From positions 135,865,085-135,929,084 of the forward strand of contig OW121741.1 in assembly GCA_933228675.1 (NCBI GenBank): 64,000 bases of DNA, written 5' to 3'. This stretch comes from Stomorhina lunata. Lineage: Eukaryota > Arthropoda > Insecta > Diptera > Rhiniidae. The position numbers were made by a program, and so were the translations under genes. Positions 49,256 to 60,295 of the stretch are shown here, in pieces (the stretch's first letter is position 1; each line of letters opens with the position of its first letter). The notes beneath the pieces were generated by a model that worked only from the letters and a program-made list of their open reading frames with translations, was not told the DNA's origin and did no database searches.

Positions 49256-49510
49256 TGGGTTAAAAAAAAAAATGTTTAACTGGCAAATTTTCGCTCAGTT
49301 AACCAACGGTTTGCGATTTGTTTGTTCTCTTTTTAAATTCTCTGTTATCTCTGTGTTAATGGAAAACAAAATTAATATTATTAATAAAAATAAAAACACC
49401 TTATCACCCACCAGCTGTATTACAATACGTCTAGGAGAGTAATTTAATAAACAAAAATAATATGTATATAAAATTGTTTATAGATTTATGCTGTCCAGAC
49501 GACAACTACT

Positions 49511-49545
49511 TATAAAAGCAGTCGCTTATTTAATTTAATCAATCA
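49511..49545 (+). promoter_or_regulatory. Probable core promoter of methyltransferase B
   Basis: TATAAAAG at 49511-49518, with TCAATCAATT about 28 bases downstream as a possible initiator. Followed by about 110 bp of leader and a good donor (AAAGAG|GTACGT at 49650), which pairs with the acceptor TTAATTTTTAG at 50672 just upstream of the ATG. A TATA box 1.2 kb before the coding start fits a spliced 5' UTR. Confidence 0.45.
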
Positions 49546-50704
49546 ATTGTAATAGAGACTCCAAATAGATCTAGTGAAATCAGTGACCGATACCAAAAGT
49601 CTAAAAAACTAAAATATAAATTTTAATAAAAATTTCGGTAAACAAAGAGGTACGTTTAAATAAGAAAGAATTTAATTTAAATTAAATAACTAAGATTGAT
49701 TACTTTAAAAAACATTTTGTTTGAAAACTTTTTTTTTTAAATAAAAATAATATTCGAGGACATTATAATCTTATTTGATTGAATGAAACAGAAACATTTT
49801 TTCAAGGTGGCTCCAGTTGTCGAGATATAATTTTGTTTTCTCCAAAAAATCAGAATTTTTACGACTCATAACGAAGAGTCTTAAATTTAAGAACATTGTC
49901 TCGAAATTTTTGTTGGAATCGACTCATATTTGATCATACCTCAAGAGTCATTTAAATAGCCCGATAATCCCAAAAACACTTATAAATCTAATAATAAGTT
50001 ATGTTTTTTTTCTATTATTATAAATCGAAAAGCGAAATTTGGGAACAATCGTCCCATATCCGCTAACGGAATTGAATAAATATACCAAAAATGTCAAAAA
50101 AAAGTTTGATGTGATGTTAAAATAAAGCATAGATATGTATGTATGCCTCTATAGTAGGTGATACTTTAACTTTAACTAGAGCCAATTCGAAAGAAGACAA
50201 TTCGAAGAAGACTAACATCATAGGCGAATTCCGAAAAATAAGGTTATACACAATAAATAATAATACTGACGTTCATGAACCATACGACAAGGCTCCTGCT
50301 ATAAAGAATAACTGACAACATCATTTTTGTTTAAACAAAGACTTAACAACAAAATTAGAAATATACAATAAACATAAGTTTACATATTTACAAACACTTA
50401 TAAGGGTCTTTTATTTTCATTATTAAAATTGCAAGCGATCTTATCAGTTTAACAAACTATACAATAATAAAAACAAAGTATCTAGAAAATAGTTTTATAG
50501 ATTCGTACAGAGATACACAAACGCGTTTTAATACTTAAAAAATTGCACATTGGGCTACTTAAGGTCAAAAAATGAGCGGAGGTAGGAAAATTTTTTGCAG
50601 CAGCGCGATAACTCATTTACAATAACTTATTTATTAAAAAACGATTAAAAAAACATTTTTTTTAATTTTTAGAGTCCAAGTTTTTTTAATATCAACCTCG
50701 CAAG

Positions 50705-51841
50705 ATGCGTCTCAAACAGATTTTAGTTAAAGATGGAGGATTCGGAACACAAATGACAGTGCATGTAGGTGATGCCGTTGATGGAGATCCCTTGTGGAGT
50801 GCTAGATTTAATGCCACAAATCCAGCAGCTGTAGTGAATACCCATGTTGACTTCTTGCAAAGTGTGTAAAAAATCAAGAAAACATAATTTTAAGCTCTTA
50901 AAACTATTTATATATTTTCCAAACATAGATGGCGCTGACTTAATTTTAACTAATACTTATCAGACATCAGTTGAAGGTTATATGGAATATTTGGAATTAG
51001 ATGCCGATCAGAGTGTGGAACTTATTAAGAATACCGTGCGTTTAGCTCATATAGCCAAAGAGAAATACTTGGCAGAATGTTATCAGGCACAATTGAATGT
51101 GAATGAAGGTAATGAGTCTCAAAAGATAATTAATTAATTTAACTTAACTAATCTTAACTTTAATATTTCTCTAATTATTTTCAAGGTTTTCCCATGATTA
51201 TTGCTTCCATAGGACCCTACGGTGCTCATTTGCATGATGGCTCAGAATACACTGGGGATTATGCCGATTATGTGCCCGCCAAAGAGATAACTGATTGGCA
51301 TAGAGTGCGTATAGACGCTTGTCTTGATGCCGGTGTCGATGCTTTAGCTATTGAGACCATACCCTGCCAAATGGAAGCTGAGGCCTTAGTCGAAATGCTA
51401 TGTGAAGATTATCCTGATGTTAAGTTTTGGATTGCTTTCCAATGCAAAGATGAAAAAACCCTGGCCCATGGTGAGAATTTTGTTGAAGCCGCTAACACCA
51501 TATGGGATTTGCTCAAAGAGCGTAATGCTCAGGAAAATTGTTTAGCCATTGGTGTTAATTGTGTGAATCCCCAATTTGTAACCCCACTATTCAAGGCATT
51601 AAATGGTGAACTTTCTGTAGAGCAGAGAATACCTTTAGTGGTGTATCCAAACAGCGGTGAGGTGTATGATGTGAACAAGGGTTGGATGGGTAAAGAGCAT
51701 TGTGTGCCTTTGGCAAATTATGTAGCAGAATGGGTACAACTGGGAGCCAAAATCATAGGTGGCTGCTGTCGGACATATGCCCGTGATATTAGACATATTA
51801 GTGAAACAGTACAAAATCTTAACAACCAAAAATTGTCTTAA
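50705..51841 (+). CDS. Homocysteine S-methyltransferase, copy B
   Basis: Same enzyme family as copy A: homocysteine to methionine with S-methylmethionine or AdoMet as donor. Exons 50705-50861, 50929-51108 and 51186-51841 give 330 residues. Seen: VKDGGFGTQMTVHVGDAVDG, TNTYQTSVEGY, ASIGPYGAHLHDGSEY, IETIPC, AHGENF, and zinc ligands C238 (GVNCVNP) and C306-C307 (GGCCR). D10 in the first strand is usual for the family. The first intron sits at the same codon as in copy A, but the second is at NE|GFP instead of NCVNPK|F. Minus-strand frames across exon 1 are shadows. The start is chosen by alignment with copy A and because an acceptor lies just upstream. Confidence 0.94.
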
Positions 51842-51903
51842 TAGTTAATGTAATCTTTTAACAAATAATTATAGTAGTTTAAGTTATAAAACAGAATTTT
51901 CTT

Positions 51904-51909
51904 AATAAA
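51904..51909 (+). terminator. Poly(A) signal, methyltransferase B
   Basis: AATAAA 62 bases after the stop in CTTAATAAAATT. The 345-bp gap to the stop of the convergent TIPIN gene holds nothing else; a minus-strand signal (TTTATT on plus) at 52089-52094 could serve TIPIN. Confidence 0.6.
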
Positions 51910-52186
51910 ATTATTGAATATATTTTTTATGTCAATGGATTTTACTTTTCTATCAATATAGATATTAAACAATTTTTCAATATAAAATTTTTAGAAAATT
52001 ACTTTTCAAGAATTAGGTGTACACATTTTATTTCATAGTTTAATAGGTACAACTTACCTGTTTAAAACTGTCGCAGATACTTTTACTCTTTATTAATAGA
52101 AAACCTCAATTATATTGTAAAATCACTTTTACTATAAACATTAAAAAAGACTTAATTATAGTGAACATACACAGTACTCATTACAT

Positions 52187-53110
52187 TTAGGTTTGAATTA
52201 AATCCGCAGCTTTTTGAGCTTCCTGTTGAAGCCTTTTCTTGGCGGCCAAACGCTCTTGTGCCAGCCTTCTGTTCTCAGCAATTCGAGCCATTTGATCTGA
52301 ACTTAACGACTTAACGGTGGGCGTAGAAGGTTGGCTTGGTGGTAAGGGAGTTGCCAAGTCACTTGTGTCGTTAAATTTATCTTCAACTGTATAAGGGGTA
52401 GATACAACAGCATTGCTTCTAGAAAAGGAAGGTGTGTCAAAACTACTGCTAGCTATTGATATATTTGTCGAAGTGCCCATTCCACCGCTGGAATATCTTG
52501 AAGAGCTTGGTCCTGGAGTTCTAGGATCTATTTTAGATATGGCAATTTGTTCATCTAACAAAGCGTCAAACTCATCATAAGGTTCGTCTGCTGCTACAGC
52601 CGGTTGATCATCATCGTCATCTACCTCATTTATCTCACCATAATTCTTCATGCTCTCTAGCATTCCCAAACGATAGCGTGACATATGAACCTGCAAAGTT
52701 TTCTTTTTTCCCAAGCGCTCTATGTTGGCCAACACATCATCAAACTTATAAGTTGGATACATTCTATGACCCCAGTGTTGCAAACGGCGCATTACCTCAT
52801 CAAGATCTTCCTTTTCCCGGCCTTTACCCTTAAATTTTATGTCTTTAAAATAATCCTCAATTGTGTGTAAACCACGCTGACCCCTAAGAACTTCAACATT
52901 CAATCGCGGTCTAGGGTTTAGGACATTTCTCTTTTTGGGTTGAACTTTGACGGGTACAGCAGTTGCGCCTTCTTGATTTTCGCCTGCCTCCTGTTCGTGA
53001 TCACCAAAAATATTGTCATTGTCGTCTCCCTCATCGGGAAGTTGATCACCTTCAATGGCTAAATTACCATTTAACAAATCATCAACGCCATCATCCCCGA
53101 AAATGGACAT
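52187..53110 (-). CDS. Tipin: TIPIN / Swi3-Csm3 replication fork protection protein
   Basis: Partner of Timeless in the fork protection complex, which stabilises stalled forks and supports checkpoint signalling in the nucleus. Single exon, 307 residues. The acidic N-terminus starts MSIFGDD and is Asp/Glu/Gly-rich to about 50. The Swi3 domain (about 68-150) has RPRLNVEVLRGQRGL, a YFKDIKFKGKG loop, HWGHRMYPTYKFDD and ERLGKKKTLQVHMSRYR, all family hallmarks. An acidic patch VDDDDDQPA and a Ser/Thr-rich tail with a C-terminal coiled segment (RIAENRRLAQERLAAKKRLQ) follow. Corresponds to Drosophila CG10336 from memory. Convergent with methyltransferase B and divergent from Nedd8, 1.2 kb away. Confidence 0.9.
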   Translation of the reverse strand: MSIFGDDGVDDLLNGNLAIEGDQLPDEGDDNDNIFGDHEQEAGENQEGATAVPVKVQPKKRNVLNPRPRLNVEVLRGQRGLHTIEDYFKDIKFKGKGREKEDLDEVMRRLQHWGHRMYPTYKFDDVLANIERLGKKKTLQVHMSRYRLGMLESMKNYGEINEVDDDDDQPAVAADEPYDEFDALLDEQIAISKIDPRTPGPSSSRYSSGGMGTSTNISIASSSFDTPSFSRSNAVVSTPYTVEDKFNDTSDLATPLPPSQPSTPTVKSLSSDQMARIAENRRLAQERLAAKKRLQQEAQKAADLIQT

Positions 53111-54324
53111 TTTATTAAAAAAAAGCTAAAAAATCTTTAGAAAACTTTAAAGAACAAAAAATAAAAAAAAGTAAACAAAAACAAATTAAGGCGGCATGAG
53201 GATTGCCAGATTATCAAACAAATACTTCGATGAATTAATACAGTAGGACCCGCCTATCATGAACTTTAGATCTCTAACAGTTTTAATAAACTTCACCATA
53301 GGTGGAAATGGTGTAAGTTTGTGCTGATCTATGTAAAGTATAAAAATATTGGTTAGGAAACCTATCTTTAAGTATACCGATATACTTAGAATTACTTCTT
53401 AAACCTATTTAACTATGTCCGCCCGTCAAACTGGACGCACAGCAATTGTCTGGCATTGAAACATTTGGCTATTGAAATTGTTCAAAATCGGTCTAATCTA
53501 CCATATGTCTCACTACCCAGAATTGAAATTTTATCCACAAATTTCAGTTTATTTTTAATATTTTATAATTGACCATAGCTTCCACGGCGCCTAACCGATT
53601 TCCATCTTTATGTTAAAACACGGTAGCACATAAACAAATTAAGCAGAATTACAAAATAAAGCACTGATTTGAAATGCAAAAATGCAAAAGAACAATCTGA
53701 GTTTCCGTCATGCTTTGGTCATTCATTAAAATAGTTAAATCAATTTTTAAAACCAAATTAAACATGTAACATCCAAAAGTTCCCTTAACAAACAAAATCT
53801 ATTATGGTGATTTCTTTTCTAGAAAAATATGTTACCCTCAATGTTGCATTAAAAATATGCACATTTTTTTAGTTTTGCCAGTTCCCTTGAATAATGTAAA
53901 TTTTTTGCAATTAGAAACAAAATTAAAATTTTCCTCGTTTATAATTTAATTAGTGATGTATATTCAAGTTTCTAATAAATGAACGACTTAAATCACTTTC
54001 ATAATTTTGTATAGGTGTAACGATTATTGTTAGAAAGAAATCACCATCAATTTATTATAGAAAAACAGAATTCGGCAACACTGTAGTGACCAATGAAAAT
54101 ACTGTTAGTATTGAGTACTCATTAGCCAGACACTCAAAACATTTGCAGCACTAAGTGTCAGCAAAAATAGAAAACTTGAGGTTTGCAAAATTTCTAAAAT
54201 ACCGGAAAATAAAACTATTTTAATTATCAAATAATAATTGTCCGTAGGTAATAAAGTAACTTTAAGAAAAGCTTATAAAGACTTTTTCAGTTGCGGCAGA
54301 ATAGATACATAAAACAAAGAAAAA
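53111..54324. other. Divergent TIPIN-Nedd8 intergenic region
   Basis: 1.2 kb serving as the 5' flank of both genes. About 53290-53620 is another copy of the dispersed family (CTTCACCATAGGTGGAAATG, GTTTGTGCTGATCTATGTAA, AAATATTGGTTAGG). No TATA box stands out. Confidence 0.55.
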
Positions 54325-54865
<541 letters not shown>

Positions 54866-54966
54866 TTTAATTTCCTCTTCATTTAAGTTAACACATCATA
54901 AATAGTTTTTTGTAAAAAAATATATAAATTAATGTAACAAATATGATTTCATAATTTTCTGTCCAA

Positions 54967-54985
54967 AATAAAAGGTAAGTTTATT
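54967..54985. terminator. Facing poly(A) signals of Nedd8 (+) and GSTCD (-)
   Basis: AATAAA on the plus strand at 54967-54972 and on the minus strand at 54980-54985 (TTTATT). The two convergent genes therefore probably have overlapping transcript ends within a 262-bp gap. Confidence 0.5.
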
Positions 54986-55127
54986 TTGTACTTCTTTTTA
55001 AATTCTGGATCTACTTTCTATTTTAGGTATAAATTTCGAACAAAAAATTAGTAAGAACTTTCGTATAAAATTTAATTAAAACTAATCTTAAATGTAATTT
55101 AAAACCTTATCTACAACTTATTTGTAT

Positions 55128-57018
55128 TCAAAAATCTTGTATTACTAAAGACTTTGCTTGATTTTTTTCTAAATAACGTCCCACTAAAAGACGATTTTTT
55201 GGTGTACAATTTTCAGGTTTTAAGCGTGTCAGTAGCACTTCATAACCAGCTTCTTCCGCTTGCAGTTTGCGGTCTGTATCTACAATGTCCATACACAATT
55301 GTCCCCGGATTGTGGTTTCAGGTTTGCAATTAAGGGTTCCTAAAGCATGAGCTTGATCTGCCGTATGAGCTACGTACATAAAGTCTTTTTCGTTGAGAAC
55401 TTGGCGAAATTGTTCACTTAAGGGATATTTAATGTGAGGCATTGGCTGTAAAGATCCATAGCAACAAGGACAACAAACAAAATTAGCTTTAGCTCTGCGG
55501 CACTGCTGCAAAACAATATCTGTTGCTGTACCACAGGCATGTAAAGATGTACCCACATCGAAGTCTCCTTCAAAATAATCAATATTGCACTGATAGAATC
55601 TTAAATTGGTTAATGTTAAATCATTAGCCCTTTGCTTAGCTCTTTGTAATGATATGGCCTTGTTTTCCAATAAAATGATTTCACATTGCGGTAGTTTTAA
55701 AGCCAATAGAATACCCAAATGACCGGTACCGCTACAAAAGTCGATTATCCGTTTTCCTTCAGTCGCCACTGAGGCAACGGCGTTCGCCAAATTTTCCAGC
55801 TGTTGACGTTTCCTTGATAGTCTTTCCTGTGGCAGTGCCGAACTTTCTGCATGTGTGGGCTCAATTGCCTGCCAATCAATAAGACATTGTCCATAAGTTA
55901 TTGGAGAATCGCTATTGAAATCAATTTTTAAACTTTCAAGTTTGTTGAGTGCACTTTCCACTTCTGTCTGCTCCGTAAAAATGCGATTACGTGGTTTGTA
56001 CCTTTTAGGATCGCTTTTATAAAGACTGCTAGCATCACAATCTGGTATTCGAAATGTGAGATTTTTATCACTCAAGAACTCAATTTCAGGAAAATAACAC
56101 AAATCATTTAAGAGTTGGGGACATTTAGATTCAAAATTTTCTATCTGAAATAAAGAAGAATATTAAATTTTTTATTCTAGATATAAAATTTTAAATTTTT
56201 ACCTTATTTAACCAAGAGTAAGTTAAGGGAAACTGCAGTAACATCTTATGGAAGAAGTGATAGATTAAACGAATGCAAGGATATAATATTAGGTCGGCTA
56301 TAGTAAAGTCTACACCTTCAGCGAAGATGTGCTCTATTGCTAAACTTTCTTTAGGCACGGAACATTCTATTTTTATCTTATTTTTACGTTTCTTCTCAAC
56401 TTTTCCCGTTGAAGCGTTATTATCTTGGTTCGCCTTTTCCCTGGCCAACTTGTAGATATTATGCATTCTTACTGGTTCATTCATATGTTTTTCAAATCTG
56501 GCACATTCAATTGGCATTTCAACGCAGGCATCCCGTTTTCCAGTCTTACTCAAAAGTTTATCCAAAGCTTGAACTACATTAACTTCACAGAATCGGGTCC
56601 ATATTGAGGCCTCTGAAGGAGCCAACAAGCAGCTTTCCTTAAAACCTAACAGCTTACGATATTCGTTGTTCTGATGACGTGATATCAGTTCCCTACAAAC
56701 AGAACACATACCCGCTATAAAAGTATCTTCTTCTTTAGCGTACACAGGTAAACGTAAATCTCTTATAGCTTTCAGTTTAGAACCATATTTGCATAAGATT
56801 CTATCTTCCGTCAATTCATGTTTCAAGGATTCCGAACGCAACTTTAGCTTACCATTTTCTGTTGACAAATTGGAGCGTACAAAATTCAATTTTATATTAT
56901 CCATTCCATTCAAATAGCGATACATGTAAAGAGCTACAAATGAGGGCACAGAAGTAAATATTTCGGTCTCAGCATTTTTAGCTGTGCTTAATTCAATTTC
57001 TATATATAGTTGATCCAT
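55128..57018 (-). CDS. GSTCD-like protein (GST C-terminal plus methyltransferase domain)
   Basis: Two exons, 57018-56203 and 56144-55128, separated by a 58-bp intron; 610 residues (human GSTCD is about 630). The N-terminal half (1-272) resembles a GST C-terminal helical region with EASIWTRFCEVNVVQALDKL and FTIADLILYPCIRLIYHFF. The C-terminal half is a class I methyltransferase: SAM motif DFCSGTGHLGILLALKLPQC (407 on), acidic ENKAISLQRAKQRAN, DVGTSLHACGTATD, and CCPCCYG (496-502). Substrate not established for the family, so no reaction is assigned. Corresponds to Drosophila CG10428 from memory. The 5' exon joins in phase 0 (LNK|IENFE). Confidence 0.88.
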
Positions 57019-60000
57019 TATAAAAATATCGTTTATATTACTTTCTGTAGTAATTTATTTTTTTTAAGAATTTATCTTGTAAAAAAATCAGCTAAACAAG
57101 AATTAGGTAGAATTAGGTTATGTAGAAGAAAACAGCTGTTTGCAATAAAAAAAAATATTTACTTAAAAAAATTAACTGGGTGTCTATGAGGCAATTTACA
57201 CCATGTCTTTTTATGAAACTTTTTTCATTATTCAAAAGCATAATTTAAAAAAAATCATGTCATTTTTTCTATTTGTGTTATTATGTGTAAAATTATGAAG
57301 AAATCAAGCAGAATGTTTACCACTTTTTGGAAGAAAATTAAAAAGAAATGAAAAATAAGTCATGATTAAAAATCATAGCACAAAATCCCTTATATTTGTA
57401 TAATTGAAGAATAGTTAAGTTCGGACATATACTGCCTAGTATAATTAAATTAAAAAGAACTATGTTTAATGAAGCAATATGTAGATTAGGAAGGGGAAGT
57501 TTAATTGTAGCAACTAAATTTTGGAAGAATATTCATATTTTACCGTTTTATTTAAATTTATCTTACTAAATTAAAATTTGATATTTGTATTGTCATCAAC
57601 TTATGAAATGTGTAACTGAAGGAACAGTAATTATTTATTCTTTGTCCAAATGTGTATTTGTTGGCTTTTTCTGATATGTGTTCACATTTGATAGAATAAT
57701 ATCTCTGAGTGTATTTTCTTTATTTACAATTCACCGAGTCACCCTGTCCAAGTTAAAGTAAAACAATCACATGTTTCTTGTTATTGTTTACTTTTTGTTT
57801 TTTTTTTCTTAATTTGTTGATTTTTGTTGAAAAACCATATACATTTTTAATTATTTTTCACATTTTGTGTGCATTAGTCGTTAATAATTGTTAGCAGAAG
57901 ATCAGCTTGGTGAGTTTTCAGTTGCTACTATTATACACAAAAATATGTAAGTTTTTATATAAACACTGTTAACTAAATCAGGCAGAAAGAAGTAAGTATA
58001 AATGATGTAATTTAAACAATAATAAAAGGGTCAAGGACTTTTTGGAAAATACTATTGATTAGATAGATGTTAGCTGATATTGCTCAAGTATTCATAGGAA
58101 TATTAAATTTCCATTATTTTCTACAAAAGAGCTAAAGGTTCCAGTTTTAGATTCCCAATATTAAAATTTATTGAAAAGTTTTTCGAGTTACGACCTTGTT
58201 GTTTGGAATGAGTTTTATACCTATGTACATATACTACGTAGAGTTAATTGTTATTACTTTTCTACATGAGAATATATATAAATATATATCGTAACAAAAA
58301 TAAAATAAACCGTGATCCCAAAAAACAACATTTTAACTATTCGGAAACTTTTGATTGCCGAATGAATTAAATAAATAAATAAGTAAATAAATAAATGAAT
58401 TTTTTGTCTAAAACTTTTACCTAATAATAATTTTATTTTGTTGTTGTTGTAACTACGATATTTTTGGTAATAAGCAGAAGTGGCAGTCCTTGGTCGGAAT
58501 CCTAAGATTTCCGAGTCCTTCCGGTACGAAGAACCGGATTGCTGTGGGAACGTTTTGTACAAAATATTACTGAGTCTTTCTTTTATCTAAAACTCTATTT
58601 AAACAAATTCTTCAAAAACATTAGTCATAGTTTAAAGAGCTTGTCATAGTAAAGGGCAAGTCATTCTAAAAAATCCTTCGGTGTATTTGGGGTTGTTTCT
58701 GAAAAATCTCTGCAGCGTTAACCTGCTTTATTGAAGTCAACTTAAAAACTTATTTTATTGTTGTATTGTATTCACTTCATTTTTAAGAACTTTAGATTTT
58801 AGAAATCCTAACACTGTGGGATTGAGCAATATCTGTTTCTTTTTATTAGAAACAGTTTTAAATATAGCAAACCATGTAAACCTTTTACATTTAAGCAACC
58901 ACATGAAATTTAATAATTATACACATACAATTTAACGATGTTGTAAATAATACCGGATGTGATACATTTTTTTGGTTAAAAGATTTGTAGAAAAATATTT
59001 TTAGATTTTTTTTATAGAAAATATTTTATAAATAATTTTTAACGAAAATTTTCATATCAAAATTAAAAAAAAAATCGGTTCAAACAATTTTTATTTAATT
59101 TTTTGGTAAGTTTTGTCTGAAATAGTAATAGTATACATATATACAGTATACAACATTACCCACCTCCTCTAGTACCATATTAGGGATATCCTTTCTAATA
59201 TTGGTACTTTCATGTGTATAAATTTTATACCACAAAACAATTAATTTAGTTAATTTTTAATAAATGTTTTCCACTCCTATTAAGACTGATTCCATTTATC
59301 TTTTGTTTGTTATCAGCGAAATATATAGCTCAAATAACTATTCCACACACTATGTATTTGAATATTTTATTTTGAGTTTATTTAAACAGTTGCTTTTTAA
59401 TTTTATTGTTTTTAATCTGTAATAAAAAATATAAAGATAAAGCAGGTGCCTCTAAAGAAAAGAATCTAGAAATGCAATTTAGGTTTATAATAAAAAAGAG
59501 ATAATATTAAAAAAAACCTATTTAACGCTATCATTGATGAAACATTTTTTGCAGAAGTAAACCAAAGGGGTAAAAAAGTCTTTTAAAATTTTTAGACTTT
59601 AAGGTATTGTGATAAAATATCGACCTATTTGAATATTTGTTGATCTTATAAGAATTTCAATGTGTATCCTAAAACAAGCACAAGTTTCAAAGATAAGCAC
59701 ACAAAAAAGCTTCAGTAAATAAATACTTATGTATTAATGACAAAGACTTGAGAAGCAGCAGCGGCAGCAAAATAAACCAATAAGATATACGTCTTATTAA
59801 TTTCTGAGAGATGTTAGTCGTTTCAGATCTGTCAGTCAGTACGTTAAACCTGTAAAAGTTCATTAATACTGTTCATAAAATAAACTTCTGATACAACAAG
59901 TTATTTATATTTAAAAGGCAATTTGAACTCATTCTATTTATGTACGGTATATTAGTATTTAGAAAATAAAGTACACTTTCAATTGAATCCAAAAATAAGT

Positions 60001-60295
60001 CAGTTCATTTATTATATTACCAGCTATTTTAAACAAAAATTATGAACTAAAGTTTAACCACAAAAGCGAGCAACAGTTAATTTAACTTAATTGAATTCAA
60101 TTGATAATCAAATAAAATACATATAACATACATACATAGGTACCAAAATATTAAATTATTATAATACCATTGTATTAAAGTGCTAAAAATTTAACAAATA
60201 TACTTTCAACACATTATTTGCTTTTAGAATTAACATAAACCGAATTATAATTATTATTATTGAACGGACCAGTTAAGGGCATTAAAATAAAAAAA
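57019..60295. other. Divergent intergenic region, GSTCD to HYKK-like gene
   Basis: 3.3 kb without a gene. About 58430-58570 looks like a retroelement 3' end (GTT-rich TTGTTGTTGTTGTAAC, then CCGGTACGAAGAACCGG hairpin and TGCTGTGGGAACG). A (TAAA)n run is at 58367-58397. Possible 5' UTR splice sites for the HYKK-like gene are CAGCTTGGTGAGTT near 57910 and TTGCTTTTAG near 60226, unproven. Confidence 0.5.

Larger units (their letters stand above)
47388..50704. other. Spacer between the two methyltransferase genes
   Basis: 3.3 kb with a palindromic minisatellite (48755-49255), a probable copy-B promoter (49511), a likely 5' UTR exon ending at the donor GTACGT at 49650, and an acceptor at 50672. 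No other gene seen; 47400-48750 and 49700-50640 are AT-rich and unremarkable. Confidence 0.6.

Noticed and set aside
50692..50926. Minus-strand open frames over methyltransferase B exon 1
   Set aside because: Shadow of a well-conserved plus-strand exon; no similarity of their own.
58254..58562. 102-codon minus-strand frame
   Set aside because: Overlaps a GTT-rich retroelement-like tail and a TAAA run; composition is not coding.
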